64,000 nt of DNA from Antiquaquibacter oligotrophicus (GCF_020535405.1 NZ_CP085036.1:1178001-1242000); one strand, 5' to 3'. Numbered from the stretch's first letter, positions 25,411 through 34,621 are shown. A program made the numbers and translations. The notes: a model not told the origin generated them from the sequence alone.

Positions 25411-26192
25411 GGGGCGTGTCCGTTCTTCCAGGCCGACTCGACCCCGAGGGCGAGCCGAGTCGATTCGACGTCGTGCACTCGAACACCCCAAGCACCAGCG
25501 CGAGCGGCGAGCGCGCTGATGACCGCGGTTGCCGCATCCCGCTGCTCCGGGCGCTCGCCCCAGGGGGCGAGGAACCGCTTGCGCGACGCACCCACGAGGA
25601 TCGGATGCCCGAGGGTCGCGAGCTCATCGAGCCGCGACAGCAGCTGCCAGTTGTGGTCGGCCGTCTTCGCGAAGCCGAGACCCGGGTCGAGGATGACGCG
25701 TGCCGGGTCGATACCGTAGACCGCCATCTCGGCGAGGCGATAGCGCAGCTCGTTGCGCACGTCGGTGACGACGTCGTCGTAGCGAGGCTCGGCATCCGTC
25801 TCACCGCGCGAATGGGACGCAATGTATGGGATGCCCGTCTCGGCGATCACCCGCAGCATGTCCGGGTCGGCGAGGCCCCCCGTCACATCGTTGATGATGG
25901 ATGCCCCAGCCTTCGCCGCGGCACGCGCCGTGCTCGCGTTCATCGTGTCGACGCTCACCTCCACCCGCGCGGCAACAAGCCCGCGCACCACGGGGATCAC
26001 ACGATCCTGCTCCTCCTCGGGGCTCACGCGTGCAGCACCCGGGCGGGTCGACTCACCGCCGACATCCACGAGATCGGCACCGGCGTCCCGCAGACGGATG
26101 CCCTCCGCCACAGCCTCGCGCGCCGAATCGAACCGACCACCATCGCTGAACGAGTCCGGTGTCACGTTGAGGATCGCCACGATGTGCGTCAT
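25407..26192 (-). CDS. folP: Dihydropteroate synthase
   Basis: Condenses the activated pterin with p-aminobenzoate; the target of sulfonamides. The 261-aa TIM barrel shows ILNVTPDSFSDGGRF at its start, VDVGGESTRPGA (phosphate loop), DTMNASTA, IINDVTGG, ILDPGLGFAKT and LVGASRKRFL. No unusual change is seen in these motifs. The ATG at 26192 overlaps the stop of folE (ATGA). Confidence 0.97.
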   Translation of the reverse strand: MTHIVAILNVTPDSFSDGGRFDSAREAVAEGIRLRDAGADLVDVGGESTRPGAARVSPEEEQDRVIPVVRGLVAARVEVSVDTMNASTARAAAKAGASIINDVTGGLADPDMLRVIAETGIPYIASHSRGETDAEPRYDDVVTDVRNELRYRLAEMAVYGIDPARVILDPGLGFAKTADHNWQLLSRLDELATLGHPILVGASRKRFLAPWGERPEQRDAATAVISALAARAGAWGVRVHDVESTRLALGVESAWKNGHAP

Positions 26193-26761
26193 GCGCCACC
26201 ACCTAGGAGAGTCATGACCTCGGCGCGGCGCGCCGGGTCGGCGAGCACACCACGGGAGGCGACCGTGACCGTTGAGGAACCCGACTGGCGCGGCCCGCGC
26301 GTCGTCACGCACGCGTGCGTGGCGTCGAGCACCACAAGCACACCCTCCGCTCCGAGACCATCGGCGAGGGCATCCGCGATCTGCTCGCCCACCCTCTCCT
26401 GAACCTGAGGGCGCGAGGCCACGGTCTCCACGACACGGGCAATCGACCCGAGTCCCACGACGCGATCGGCCGGCACATACGCGACATGGGCAACACCCAC
26501 AAACGGGAGCAGGTGGTGTTCGCACACCGAGCGGAACGCCACATCCCGCAGCAACACGAGTTCGCCGCGTTCGTCGGCAGCGAGATCCATGTCGGATGCG
26601 AGCAGAGCTGCCGCGTCCACACCGACGCCGGAGAAGAACTCCGCATACGCCTCGGCAACACGACGCGGAGTCTGCTCGAGACCCGGGCGCGTGGCATCCT
26701 CACCGATCGCCTGCAGGAGTTCGGCTACGGCAGCCTCGATTCGTTCGGAGTCGACGGCCAT
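26189..26761 (-). CDS. folE: GTP cyclohydrolase I
   Basis: Makes dihydroneopterin triphosphate from GTP. The 190-aa protein has the zinc motif SVCEHHLLPFVGVAHVAY, the RPQVQERVGEQIA segment and the C-terminal VLDATHACVTTRGP and SSTVTVASRG. The ATG at 26761 follows the ftsH stop by only 8 bp, so it is in the ftsH operon. Length is normal. Confidence 0.97.
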   Translation of the reverse strand: MAVDSERIEAAVAELLQAIGEDATRPGLEQTPRRVAEAYAEFFSGVGVDAAALLASDMDLAADERGELVLLRDVAFRSVCEHHLLPFVGVAHVAYVPADRVVGLGSIARVVETVASRPQVQERVGEQIADALADGLGAEGVLVVLDATHACVTTRGPRQSGSSTVTVASRGVLADPARRAEVMTLLGGGA

Positions 26762-26769
26762 CAGCGCGA

Positions 26770-28779
26770 TCAGGCCGTGGCGATGCCGGGCGACTTACGG
26801 GGACTCGGAGCGCGCTTGGGCTTCTCCTCCGGGTAATCCGACTCGACGCCACCCTCCGAAAGACTGCCATCAACCGGGAGCTTCGACGGGATCGCGACCG
26901 GGGGCCGGTCCGACAGCGGTCGAGTCTCGCTCGAGAGCCACGTCGGGCGCTCCGGAAGCTTCTCCACGTCGGCGAAAATGGCCGCCAGCTGCTCGTGGTC
27001 GAGAGTCTCCTTCTCGAGAAGCTCCGTCGCAAGACGGTCCAGGATGTCGCGGTTGGTGTTGAGCACCTGCCACGCCTCGTCGTGAGCCTTCTCGATGAGA
27101 GCGCGCACCTCCTCGTCGATCGCCTCCGCGATCTGATCCGAGTAGTCGCGCTGGTGACCCATATCGCGGCCGAGGAACGGCTCACCCGACGCCTGCCCGA
27201 GCTTCACCGAACCAACACGAGTGCTCATGCCGTACTCGGTGACCATGCGCCTCGCGATCGCCGTCGCCTTCTCGATGTCGTTGGATGCACCGGTCGTCGG
27301 GTCGTGGAACACGATCTCCTCCGCAACACGGCCGCCCATCGCGTACGTGAGCTGGTCGAGAAGCTCGTTGCGAGTGACCGAGTACTTGTCCTCCAGCGGC
27401 AGCACCATCGTGTACCCGAGGGCGCGACCGCGCGGCAGGATCGTCACCTTCGTGACCGGATCCGTGTTGCGCATGGATGCCGCGGCCAGAGCGTGACCAC
27501 CCTCGTGGTACGCCGTGATGAGCTTCTCCTTGTCGTTCATCAGACGAGTGCGGCGCTGGGGGCCAGCCATCACACGGTCGATGGCCTCATCCAGGGCGCG
27601 GTTGTCGATGAGCTGCGCGTTGCTTCGCGCCGTCAGGAGAGCGGCCTCGTTGAGCACGTTCGCAAGATCGGCACCCGTGAAACCGGGGGTCTTGCGCGCC
27701 ACAACCTCGAGGTTCACACCCTCGGCCATGGGCTTGCCCTTCGAGTGCACCTCCAGAATCTGCTTGCGGCCCTGCAGGTCGGGTGCGTCCACCCCGATCT
27801 GGCGGTCGAAACGGCCCGGGCGCAGCAGTGCCGGGTCAAGAACATCCGGACGGTTCGTCGCCGCAATCAGGATGACGTTCGTCTTCACGTCGAAGCCGTC
27901 CATCTCCACGAGCAGCTGGTTGAGCGTCTGCTCACGCTCATCATTACCGCCGCCGATACCCGTTCCGCGGTGACGGCCAACGGCGTCGATCTCGTCGATG
28001 AAGATGATCGCCGGCGAATTCTGCTTCGCCTGCTCGAATAGATCGCGCACGCGGCTGGCACCGACACCCACAAACATCTCCACGAAGTCGGAACCCGAAA
28101 TCGTGTAGAACGGCACGCCAGCCTCGCCAGCTGTCGCGCGGGCGAGAAGCGTTTTACCGGTACCGGGAGGGCCGTACAACAGCACACCCTTCGGGATGCG
28201 AGCGCCCACAGCGAGGAACTTCGCCGGGTCCTTCAAGAAGTCCTTGATCTCCTCCAGCTCCTCGATCGCCTCATCGGAGCCAGCCACATCGGCGAACGTG
28301 ATCTTCGGGGCCTCCTTGCCCACGAGCTTCGCCTTCGACTTGCCGAACTGCATCACCCGGCCGCCGCCACCCTGCATACGAGTGAGGAGGAAGTAGAAGA
28401 TCACACCGATGATGAGGAACGGCAGAAGGATGCCGAGAAGGCTCATGAAAAAGTTGGTCTGAGGCACCTCGTCGTCGAACGTGTCCAGGTTGGCGGCATT
28501 CACCGCCTCGATGACCTCGGTACCGCGCGGGGCGACATAGTAGAACTGCACCTTCGTGCCGTTGTCACCGTCCGCCTTCGACAGCTCCAGGTCGACCCGC
28601 TGCTCACCGTCGACGATCTTCGCCGACTCCACAGTGTTGCCCTCGAGAAGCTCGAGACCCTCCTGCGTGGTGATCTCGCGGAAACCGCTCGCCGTGAGGA
28701 GCGTCGAACCGATCCAGACGACGGCGATGGCGAGCACGATGTAGATGATCGGCCCGCGGAAAATGCGCTTGAAATCCAT
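26770..28779 (-). CDS. ftsH: ATP-dependent zinc metalloprotease FtsH
   Basis: Membrane-bound AAA+ protease that degrades misfolded membrane and some cytoplasmic proteins. In 669 aa: two N-terminal transmembrane helices (about residues 9-30 and 111-133) around a periplasm-facing domain, AAA core with Walker A GPPGTGKT (203-210) and Walker [12 protein letters not shown], and the zinc site HEGGH (425-429). The tail is Pro/Lys-rich and basic. The ATG at 28779 begins [10 protein letters not shown]; sequence upstream is non-coding repeat. First gene of the ftsH-fol-panC operon. Confidence 0.97.
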   Translation of the reverse strand: MDFKRIFRGPIIYIVLAIAVVWIGSTLLTASGFREITTQEGLELLEGNTVESAKIVDGEQRVDLELSKADGDNGTKVQFYYVAPRGTEVIEAVNAANLDTFDDEVPQTNFFMSLLGILLPFLIIGVIFYFLLTRMQGGGGRVMQFGKSKAKLVGKEAPKITFADVAGSDEAIEELEEIKDFLKDPAKFLAVGARIPKGVLLYGPPGTGKTLLARATAGEAGVPFYTISGSDFVEMFVGVGASRVRDLFEQAKQNSPAIIFIDEIDAVGRHRGTGIGGGNDEREQTLNQLLVEMDGFDVKTNVILIAATNRPDVLDPALLRPGRFDRQIGVDAPDLQGRKQILEVHSKGKPMAEGVNLEVVARKTPGFTGADLANVLNEAALLTARSNAQLIDNRALDEAIDRVMAGPQRRTRLMNDKEKLITAYHEGGHALAAASMRNTDPVTKVTILPRGRALGYTMVLPLEDKYSVTRNELLDQLTYAMGGRVAEEIVFHDPTTGASNDIEKATAIARRMVTEYGMSTRVGSVKLGQASGEPFLGRDMGHQRDYSDQIAEAIDEEVRALIEKAHDEAWQVLNTNRDILDRLATELLEKETLDHEQLAAIFADVEKLPERPTWLSSETRPLSDRPPVAIPSKLPVDGSLSEGGVESDYPEEKPKRAPSPRKSPGIATA

Positions 28780-28929
28780 GTCACTCCGCCCTGCGAGGCG
28801 CGGCACCTTCCTGAGTAAGAGATGGTGACGTAAGGCTACCGGGCGAGTACTGTGCACGGACTGCACGTTCGCTGTAGGAGTATCTCGGCTGCGTCTCGTG
28901 TCTCGGGGGGTCGCCGCGGGGCCGCATTC

Positions 28930-29071
28930 CCTGGTGGTTGAGTAGCCGCGGCGCAGCCCGGCGTCATCGAAACCACCCGACGAAGTAACGCGGGGCTCGG
29001 TTTCGAGACGCCGCCTCCGGCGGCTCCTCAACCAGCGGGGTGGACGCCGCCCCGGCGGCTCCTCAACCAGC
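28930..29071. repeat. Dispersed CTCAACCA/TTTCGAGACG repeat, three copies
   Basis: Copy at 28930-28977 (TGGTGGTTGAG...TCGAAACCACC, diverged), copy at 28997-29036 (GGTTTCGAGACGCC...GGCTCCTCAACCAGC, close to the 18211 copy) and a half copy at 29046-29071. Same family as 18211-18312. Confidence 0.78.
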
Positions 29072-29121
29072 GAAGTGGACGCCGGGGGAGGCGCTGGCCG
29101 AGCCGCCGGTAGCGGAGGGAC

Positions 29122-29187
29122 GGGCCTGCGTTCGCAGGTCTCCGGTGTGGTGGGCGTCTACGGGCAGAGACCTGCGAACGCAGGCCC
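29122..29187. repeat. 66-bp perfect palindrome
   Basis: Arms GGGCCTGCGTTCGCAGGTCTC and complement, 21 bp each, around a 24-base loop. The arm itself contains the small hairpin CCTGCGTTCGCAGG. It ends 20 bp before the end of hpt and may also stop hpt transcription. Confidence 0.7.
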
Positions 29188-29206
29188 GGGCCGGAGCGGA
29201 CGCGCG

Positions 29207-29758
29207 TTACTCGTAGACGTGGGGGGCCAGCACCGCCACGCCGCGGAGGTTGCGGTAGCGCTCCGCGTAGTCGAGCCCGTAGCCGACAACAAACTTGTTG
29301 GGGATGTCGAAACCGAGGTACTTCACCTCAACATCCACTTTCACCGCCTCCGGCTTGCGCAGCAGTGCGCAAATGTCCACGGAGGCCGCCCCCCGGCTCG
29401 CGAGGTTGCCGCGCAGCCACGACAGGGTGAGCCCGGAGTCGATGATGTCCTCCACGATGAGCACCCGGCGCCCCGTCAGGTCGGAGTCGAGGTCTTTGAG
29501 GATGCGCACCACACCGCTCGACTGGGTGCCGGTGCCGTACGAGGAGACGGCCATCCAGTCCATCTCGATGTCCACCTTGAGCGCGCGAGCGAGGTCGGCC
29601 ATGACCATGACGGCCCCGCGAAGTACACCGACGAGGAGGATGCGTTCCCCCGCGTAGTCGCGTTCGATTTCTCGTGCGAGCTCGTCGATTTTGTCGTGAA
29701 TCTGCTCCTGCGTGAGGAGGATCTCGTTGAGGTCACCCTCGACGTCGGAGAATTCCAT
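29207..29758 (-). CDS. hpt: Hypoxanthine phosphoribosyltransferase
   Basis: Purine salvage: adds hypoxanthine or guanine to PRPP. The 183-aa protein shows LLVGVLRGAVMVMADLARAL, the PRPP loop VLIVEDIIDSGLTLSWL and the purine-site segment KYLGFDIPNKFVVGYGLDYAERYRN. Standard length. Start ATG at 29758. It lies 31 bp downstream of tilS in the order tilS-hpt-ftsH conserved in many Gram-positive genomes. Confidence 0.96.
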   Translation of the reverse strand: MEFSDVEGDLNEILLTQEQIHDKIDELAREIERDYAGERILLVGVLRGAVMVMADLARALKVDIEMDWMAVSSYGTGTQSSGVVRILKDLDSDLTGRRVLIVEDIIDSGLTLSWLRGNLASRGAASVDICALLRKPEAVKVDVEVKYLGFDIPNKFVVGYGLDYAERYRNLRGVAVLAPHVYE

Positions 29759-29789
29759 CGGCGTTCCTTAGCTCGTTCGGCTCGCTCGT

Positions 29790-30899
29790 TCAGCGTGCAC
29801 TGAAGTGCAGGTATCCGGCCCGCCGCTCCACCCTAACCCCGGGCAGGTCGACGCCGGCCTGGCCGTGCCAGTCGGTGATGAGGCGCGCCACCTCGAGGGT
29901 CTGGGCGCGACTAAGCGACACATGGAATTCGCTTGCCACGGCCAGACGGATGAGCCTCTGCCGCAGCGCGGGCGGGTTCGCCTCGAGGGCTTTCACGGGC
30001 AGCGCGATACCCGCCTCGGAGTGTTCTGCAAGGTCTTCGGCGATCTCTTCAGCGAAATGGTCGAGGGCGTCGGAGTCTTCGCGCAGCTGGTCGGCACTGC
30101 GGGCGAGCGCTTCAGCGATGCCCGGGCCGAGCTCCTGCTCGAGCACGGGAAGCACCGTCTTCCGCACGCGGACCCTCGTGTACGCGGGGTCGTCGTTGTG
30201 GGGGTCGTGCCAGGGCGCGAACCCGGCATCCGAGCACGCTTGCACCGTGGTGGAGCGACGGATGCCCAGCAGCGGGCGACGGTACAGCCCTGCCACAGCA
30301 TCCATCCCACGGAGGCTCCCCGCGCCGCTCCCCCGCGCAAGCCCGAGGAGCACGGTCTCGGCCTGATCGTCGAGGGTGTGCCCGAGGAGTACGGCGGCCG
30401 CGCCGGTGTCGCGCGCGGCCTGCTCCAGTGCGGTGTACCGCGCCGTGCGGGCTGCGGCCTCCGGGCCGCCCTCGGTACCGACCTCGACGGCGAGCACCAC
30501 AACGGGGTCGAGTCCGAGGTCTCGGGCGGCGCGGGATGCTTCGGCCGCGGCATCCGCCGACCCGGCTTGCACCCCGTGGTCGACGATCACGGCGCCCGCG
30601 CTCAGCCCCGCTCGCGGCGCCTCGAAGGCGGTGGCCGCGGCGAGCGCGAGGGAGTCGGGACCACCGGAGAGGGCGACGAGCACGAGTGGAGCGCCCCCAC
30701 CTCCAGCCCTCATCCCAAATACAGGAGCCTTGGCATCCGTCACCCGACCTGTCGCGGAAGCCTCCCCGTGTTTCGACGCATCTCCTGCATTTGGCATCGA
30801 GACGGGAAGCTGTCGAGGGGCGGCAAGGGGCTGGAGGGCGGCGCGCACCGCTCGCCGCACATCGGCGATCGCGGGCGTGAGACGGGGGCGGTCGGGCAT
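29790..30899 (-). CDS. tilS: tRNA(Ile)-lysidine synthase, with repeat-derived insert
   Basis: Converts C34 of the CAU anticodon of one tRNA-Ile to lysidine. The N-type ATP pyrophosphatase motif SGGPDS is at residues 78-83, unusually far from the start; downstream are [22 protein letters not shown] and RPLLGIRRS, followed by the usual TilS second domain with LRQRLIRLA. Residues about 32-64 are encoded by a 95-bp MITE-like element (30711-30805) that also exists between lysS and panC. The insert keeps the frame, so the protein should be functional but carries an odd N-terminal segment of about 33 residues. Confidence 0.93.
   Translation of the reverse strand: MPDRPRLTPAIADVRRAVRAALQPLAAPRQLPVSMPNAGDASKHGEASATGRVTDAKAPVFGMRAGGGGAPLVLVALSGGPDSLALAAATAFEAPRAGLSAGAVIVDHGVQAGSADAAAEASRAARDLGLDPVVVLAVEVGTEGGPEAAARTARYTALEQAARDTGAAAVLLGHTLDDQAETVLLGLARGSGAGSLRGMDAVAGLYRRPLLGIRRSTTVQACSDAGFAPWHDPHNDDPAYTRVRVRKTVLPVLEQELGPGIAEALARSADQLREDSDALDHFAEEIAEDLAEHSEAGIALPVKALEANPPALRQRLIRLAVASEFHVSLSRAQTLEVARLITDWHGQAGVDLPGVRVERRAGYLHFSAR
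30711..30805. repeat. MITE-like element inside tilS, copy 2
   Basis: Ends CCAAATACAGGAG (30715-30727) and CTCCTGCATTTGG (30782-30794), flanked by CATC on the left and CATCGAGACGG on the right, matching the element at 20347-20440. It lies in frame in the 5' part of tilS. Confidence 0.78.
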
Positions 30900-30947
30900 C
30901 AGCTAACGTTATTGCAGCATTCCGACCCTGACCCAAGGAGTTGTCTC

Positions 30948-31430
30948 ATGGCCGCGTACGACGTCATCGTGGAAATCCCGAAGGGGAGCCGCAACAAGTA
31001 CGAGGTCGACCACGAGACCGGTCGCGTCTTCCTCGACCGTTACCTCTTCACCCCGATGGCCTACCCCACCGACTACGGCTTCTTCGAGAACACCCTCGGC
31101 CTCGACGGTGACCCGGTGGATGCCCTCATCCTGCTCGACGAGGCGACCTTCCCCGGTGTCGGCATCTCCGTGCGCCCCGTGGCCGTTTTCAACATGACGG
31201 ATGACGGCGGCAGCGACGCCAAGGTGATCTGCGTGCAGGCGAAGGACCCGCGGTGGAGCCACATCCAGGACCTCGACGACATCCCCGAGTTCACGAAGAA
31301 GGAGATCGAGCACTTCTTCACCCACTACAAGGACCTGGAGCCCGGTAAGTGGGTCAAGGTCGAGGGCTGGCAGGGTGCAGCCGAAGCCGAAGCTGTCGTG
31401 CAGGCGGGCGTCGCGGCATACAAGGGCTGA
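30948..31430 (+). CDS. ppa: Inorganic pyrophosphatase
   Basis: Soluble family I pyrophosphatase of 160 aa. Signature: [29 protein letters not shown], and the metal-binding [10 protein letters not shown], with the late [20 protein letters not shown] lies upstream of ATG 30948; the much longer frame upstream is the shadow of tilS. Divergent from tilS; a 48-bp gap must hold both promoters. Confidence 0.97.
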   Translation: MAAYDVIVEIPKGSRNKYEVDHETGRVFLDRYLFTPMAYPTDYGFFENTLGLDGDPVDALILLDEATFPGVGISVRPVAVFNMTDDGGSDAKVICVQAKDPRWSHIQDLDDIPEFTKKEIEHFFTHYKDLEPGKWVKVEGWQGAAEAEAVVQAGVAAYKG

Positions 31431-31459
31431 CCTCAGGCTCTCCCCTGACGTGGCGGGCG

Positions 31460-32677
31460 CTATCCCGTCGGACGACCCGCGTAGGGCAAGGCGTCGTAGT
31501 ACCGCACACCGGTAACACGCACGGGCACACCCTCGCGCGGCGCTTCGACCATCATGCCGCCACCCACGTACATGGCCACGTGGTAGAAACTGCCGGCGTA
31601 GCCACCGTCGGCGTAGTAGATGAGGTCACCCGGCTGCATCTGGCCGATCGGAACGAGTCGTCCGGCGTTGGCCATCGTGTAGTACTGGCTCGACACCAGG
31701 TGGGCGCCGATGTAGACACCGACGGATGCGTAGGCAGCCTTCGTGAGGCCCGAGCAGTCCCACCCGTACGGGCCGGAACCACCGAAGACATACGGCTTGC
31801 CAATCTGCGCATACGCGAAGGCGATAGCACCTGCGGCGGCCGACGTGTTCGGCGGCGCGGGGTTCGGGTTCGGTGCCGGGGTGGACGGGTTCGACGGGCC
31901 TGCCGGTGACGTCGGAGGCGCGGGCGGCGGTGTCGCCTGCTGCAGGCCCTCCAGGTAGCGGGACTCGACGTCGGCCGTTGTGCCCTTGAGGGAGGCCAAC
32001 TGCTCGTAGAGCTGGTCGGATGCAGCCTGCTGTTCGGCGAGGCGGGCATCCATCGCGGCGGACGCTGCCTGCGCCTCGGTGAGGGCGGTCTCCGCTGCGG
32101 TCGAGAGCTTGGCGCGTTCGGCCTCGGCAACCTCGGCCTGCGCGGTCATGGACTCGGCACGGTTGCGGTCGACGCTCGCCTGCTCGTAGATTTCGGCCGC
32201 GCGCTCGGCGACCTTGCTGGCTGTGCCGAGTGTGCCGAGGAGGTCCTCGGCGTCGGGGGCCATGACGAGCGCCATGTTCAGGTCGCCACCGCCGGTGCGA
32301 GCCAGCTGCGCGATGAGCTGGCCGGCGCGCTGGTTGGAGACGCGGGCGCGTTCTGCGGCTTCGCTAGCCGCCGTCTTGAGGCGGTCGGCGCGGGCGGCCG
32401 CGCTGTCGAGCGCTGCACGAGCGGCGTTGTATTCCTCTGCACGCTTCTGAGCGGTGCGACCGAGGGCCGCAGAGTCAGCCTCGAGCTGTTCGAGAAGTTT
32501 CTCGATCTCGGCGATCTTCTGCTGCGTTGCCTGCTCGTTGCCGCGGGCGGCCTCAACCTCTTCCCACGTTGGAAAGTCATCCGCGACCGCGGGGCCCGCG
32601 ATGCCCAGGGTCACCAGGAGGGTGGCCGCGAGCGCAGCCGAAAGCCCCGTGATGTACCGTGTGCGCGCCTTGCCCAT
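31460..32677 (-). CDS. NlpC/P60 cell-wall endopeptidase with coiled coil (RipA-like)
   Basis: Exported peptidoglycan hydrolase, 405 aa. Signal peptide (about residues 1-32, ending GPAVADD), a long coiled coil (about 40-230, Glu/Ala/Gln-rich), a Pro/Asn linker, and a C-terminal NlpC/P60 domain with catalytic Cys in WDCSGLTKAAY and His in FYHVAMYVGGG. It resembles RipA/CwlO-type enzymes that split daughter cells. It is a paralogue of the M23 protein upstream: both begin the mature part with DFPTWEEVE/DYPTWDDVA and a similar coil. Four tandem 9-bp repeats TGTTGNNNN precede it. Confidence 0.93.
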   Translation of the reverse strand: MGKARTRYITGLSAALAATLLVTLGIAGPAVADDFPTWEEVEAARGNEQATQQKIAEIEKLLEQLEADSAALGRTAQKRAEEYNAARAALDSAAARADRLKTAASEAAERARVSNQRAGQLIAQLARTGGGDLNMALVMAPDAEDLLGTLGTASKVAERAAEIYEQASVDRNRAESMTAQAEVAEAERAKLSTAAETALTEAQAASAAMDARLAEQQAASDQLYEQLASLKGTTADVESRYLEGLQQATPPPAPPTSPAGPSNPSTPAPNPNPAPPNTSAAAGAIAFAYAQIGKPYVFGGSGPYGWDCSGLTKAAYASVGVYIGAHLVSSQYYTMANAGRLVPIGQMQPGDLIYYADGGYAGSFYHVAMYVGGGMMVEAPREGVPVRVTGVRYYDALPYAGRPTG

Positions 32678-32695
32678 GTGCTCCCCCGAGTCACG

Positions 32696-32731
32696 TTGTT
32701 AACATTGACAACAGAGGCAACAGTAGCAACA
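32696..32731 (-). promoter_or_regulatory. Four tandem 9-bp TGTTG repeats before the NlpC/P60 gene
   Basis: On the minus strand TGTTGCTAC, TGTTGCCTC, TGTTGTCAA and TGTTAACAA follow each other without gap, ending 18 bp before the ATG. Such close direct repeats look like a binding site for a response regulator, for example an MtrA-type one; that identity is a guess. Confidence 0.5.
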
Positions 32732-32816
32732 CGCGGGAGAAATGCCCAGCGTGAAAGATTCGAGGCGCTAAGGAGCACCGGATGCTCGTGCATCCGGTCA
32801 GATCGAGGGGCGGCTA

Positions 32817-34040
32817 CTAGCCGAGGTTGATGCCCTGTGCCGCGAAGAACGGCACAGAGTCGACGGCCACACCGTTGATGCGGGTCTCGAGGTGCAGGTG
32901 GCAGCCGGTCGACGTTCCCGTCGTACCGACGCTCGCGATCTGCGTGCCCACGTCGACGGGCTGGCCGAGGCCCACGATGATTCCGCCGTCGACGATGTGC
33001 GCGTACGCGGTCTGCACGCCGCCACCGTGGTCGATGAGCACGAAGTTGCCGTAGCCGCCGTTCCAGCCGGCATACGCGATCACACCACCGTGGGCGGCGA
33101 AGATCGGTTGGCCGCAGCCTGCGCCGAGGTCGGTTCCCTGGTGGAAGCTCGACGCGCCACTCGTCGGCGGGATGCGGTAACCGAAGCTGGAGGTGATGTT
33201 GCCGTTGACCGGCTTCGCCCACCCGCTCAGGCTGATCTCGCCGGCACCCAGGCTCGCGCCAGCCTTGAGGCGCTCCTCGACGCCTGCGAGGTAGTCGGCC
33301 TCAGTCGCGGCGCGGCGCTCCTTGAGCACGGTCAACTGCTGCTGAAGCCGCGCCTGGTTCTCCTGCTGCTCGGTGAGCGCGGTCGCCGCCTTCTCGGCAG
33401 CCGTCTTCGCCTCGGCGAACGCCTTCTCCGCGGCGATCTTGAGCACCTCGAGCTCGTCGCGCGCAATCTCCGCCTGGTCGCTGAGCGCCTGCGCGGTGTT
33501 GCGGTCCTGCACGGCGCGGGCGTAGATCGCGTTGGCCTGCTCGGCGATCTTGCTCGACATTCCGAGACCGTAGAGGAGGGCATCCGGGTCGCCCGAGCCC
33601 GTCAGGAGCGTTGTCGTGACGTCGCCGCCACCAGCGCGCACGAGCTGAGCGGCCATCTGACCCGCGCGCTGCTCGGACTGGACGGCGGAAGCATCCGCGG
33701 CATCCGCCTGCTCCTGCAGGTTCGCCGCGCGCGTCGCTGCCGCCTGAAACTTGGTGTCGGCCTTGCCCCACGCCTCACCCTTGACCTGGGCATCCTGCTG
33801 GCTGCGCTGAACATCCGCCTGCAGCTGCGAGAGCAGGGCCTCGATGGCAGAAACCTGCTGCTGGGTTGCGGCCTCATCACTGCGGACCTTGGCAACGTCA
33901 TCCCATGTCGGGTAGTCCTTCGCCCACGCGGGCTGGATCGCACCGGCGATGGTGCCTACGATGAGGGTTGCGAGAACAGCCGCCATGGCGATGATGCGAC
34001 GGATGCGCCGCTCCCTCTGAATCGCGTGCGTGCTGCTCAT
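32817..34040 (-). CDS. M23 peptidase with coiled coil (LytM/EnvC-like)
   Basis: Exported 407-aa protein: basic head, signal/anchor helix (about residues 16-38, ending IQPAWAKD), coiled coil (45-260) and a C-terminal LytM domain with the zinc ligands in HQGTDLG, and HLHLETRING, plus TAYAHI. All three metal histidines are present, so it should be an active endopeptidase rather than an EnvC-like activator; this is inference from motifs. It shares its domain plan and N-terminal motif with the NlpC/P60 gene just downstream. Confidence 0.92.
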   Translation of the reverse strand: MSSTHAIQRERRIRRIIAMAAVLATLIVGTIAGAIQPAWAKDYPTWDDVAKVRSDEAATQQQVSAIEALLSQLQADVQRSQQDAQVKGEAWGKADTKFQAAATRAANLQEQADAADASAVQSEQRAGQMAAQLVRAGGGDVTTTLLTGSGDPDALLYGLGMSSKIAEQANAIYARAVQDRNTAQALSDQAEIARDELEVLKIAAEKAFAEAKTAAEKAATALTEQQENQARLQQQLTVLKERRAATEADYLAGVEERLKAGASLGAGEISLSGWAKPVNGNITSSFGYRIPPTSGASSFHQGTDLGAGCGQPIFAAHGGVIAYAGWNGGYGNFVLIDHGGGVQTAYAHIVDGGIIVGLGQPVDVGTQIASVGTTGTSTGCHLHLETRINGVAVDSVPFFAAQGINLG

Positions 34041-34082
34041 TGCTCCCCATCACCTGTCGCGCCAGCCACACTGCCAACACGA

Positions 34083-34113
34083 GTAACTCCGTCAACAGTA
34101 ACTGTTCGGTAAC
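34083..34113. promoter_or_regulatory. Three GTAAC repeats upstream of the M23 gene
   Basis: GTAAC occurs at 34083-34087, 34098-34102 and 34109-34113 (GTTAC on the coding strand, spacing 15 and 11). Direct repeats of about one helical turn are the form expected for an OmpR-type regulator such as MtrA; not proven. No gene is visible in the 218 bp between here and the tRNAs. Confidence 0.45.
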
Positions 34114-34258
34114 GGCGTTTCCTGCATGCGGGCAGAGAACGCCGCTTCGAAACTAACCCGGGAACGCGGCCACCGCCGGGACATCCGTGCGCGGTTTGGC
34201 ATTTGCGGGGGCTGCCCGTATGCTTGTCCCTCGGTAGCTAAGAGGTTCTGAACTTCGC

Positions 34259-34331
34259 GGCCCCATCGTTTAGTGGCCTAGGACGCCGCCCTTTCACGGC
34301 GGTAGCACGGGTTCGAATCCCGTTGGGGTCA
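34259..34331 (+). tRNA. tRNA-Glu (anticodon TTC)
   Basis: Acceptor GGCCCCA with TGGGGTC, anticodon arm CCGCC-CTTTCAC-GGCGG giving TTC, T-arm GGTTCGAATCC. CCA is encoded right after (34332-34334). First of three tRNA genes in tandem. Confidence 0.97.
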
Positions 34332-34354
34332 CCAAACACAGAAACAAATAGCTA

Positions 34355-34428
34355 GGCCCTGTAGCGCAGTTGGTTAGCGCGCCGCCCTGTCACGGCGGAG
34401 GTCGCCGGTTCAAGTCCGGTCAGGGTCG
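34355..34428 (+). tRNA. tRNA-Asp (anticodon GTC)
   Basis: Acceptor GGCCCTG with CAGGGTC, anticodon arm CCGCC-CTGTCAC-GGCGG giving GTC, T-arm GGTTCAAGTCC. CCA is not encoded. It follows tRNA-Glu by 20 bp. Confidence 0.97.
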
Positions 34429-34465
34429 CAAGGTACGGCTTCTCTCGCCAGTTGCCGTTCCCCAC

Positions 34466-34538
34466 GGCTCTGTAGCTCAGTTGGTAGAGCGCACGACTGA
34501 AAATCGTGAGGTCACGGGATCGACGCCCGTCGGAGCCA
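34466..34538 (+). tRNA. tRNA-Phe (anticodon GAA)
   Basis: Acceptor GGCTCTG with CGGAGCC, anticodon arm ACGAC-TGAAAAT-CGTG-type with loop anticodon GAA, T-arm GGGATCGACGCCC. CCA encoded at 34539-34541. Third of the tandem. The T-loop starts GATCG rather than the usual TTCRA, an uncommon but known variant. Confidence 0.94.
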
Positions 34539-34558
34539 CCATCACTTCTACTTCTCCG

Positions 34559-34616
34559 CGAGTGTTGCCAAATGGCTGCTATTTGCACGCTCAGAGCAGC
34601 CATTTGGCAACACTCG
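34559..34616. repeat. REP palindrome GAGTGTTGCCAAATGGCTGCT, copy 1
   Basis: Perfect 22-bp arms around a 14-base loop, six bases from the stop of the DUF2510 gene at 34622. A near-identical copy is at 37254-37311 and a relative at 48308-48375. Each of the three stands just past a stop codon, so it probably also ends transcription. Confidence 0.8.
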
Positions 34617-34621
34617 GCGAA

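Larger units (their letters stand above)
28780..29206. other. Repeat-filled gap between hpt and ftsH
   Basis: No gene is seen in these 427 bp. They hold the ftsH promoter side, three copies of the CTCAACCA-type repeat (28930-29071) and a 66-bp perfect palindrome (29122-29187). Confidence 0.8.

Noticed and set aside
29805..31430. 541-codon frame joining antisense tilS to pyrophosphatase
   Set aside because: Pyrophosphatase starts at 30948 with AAGGAG upstream; the front part is the tilS shadow.
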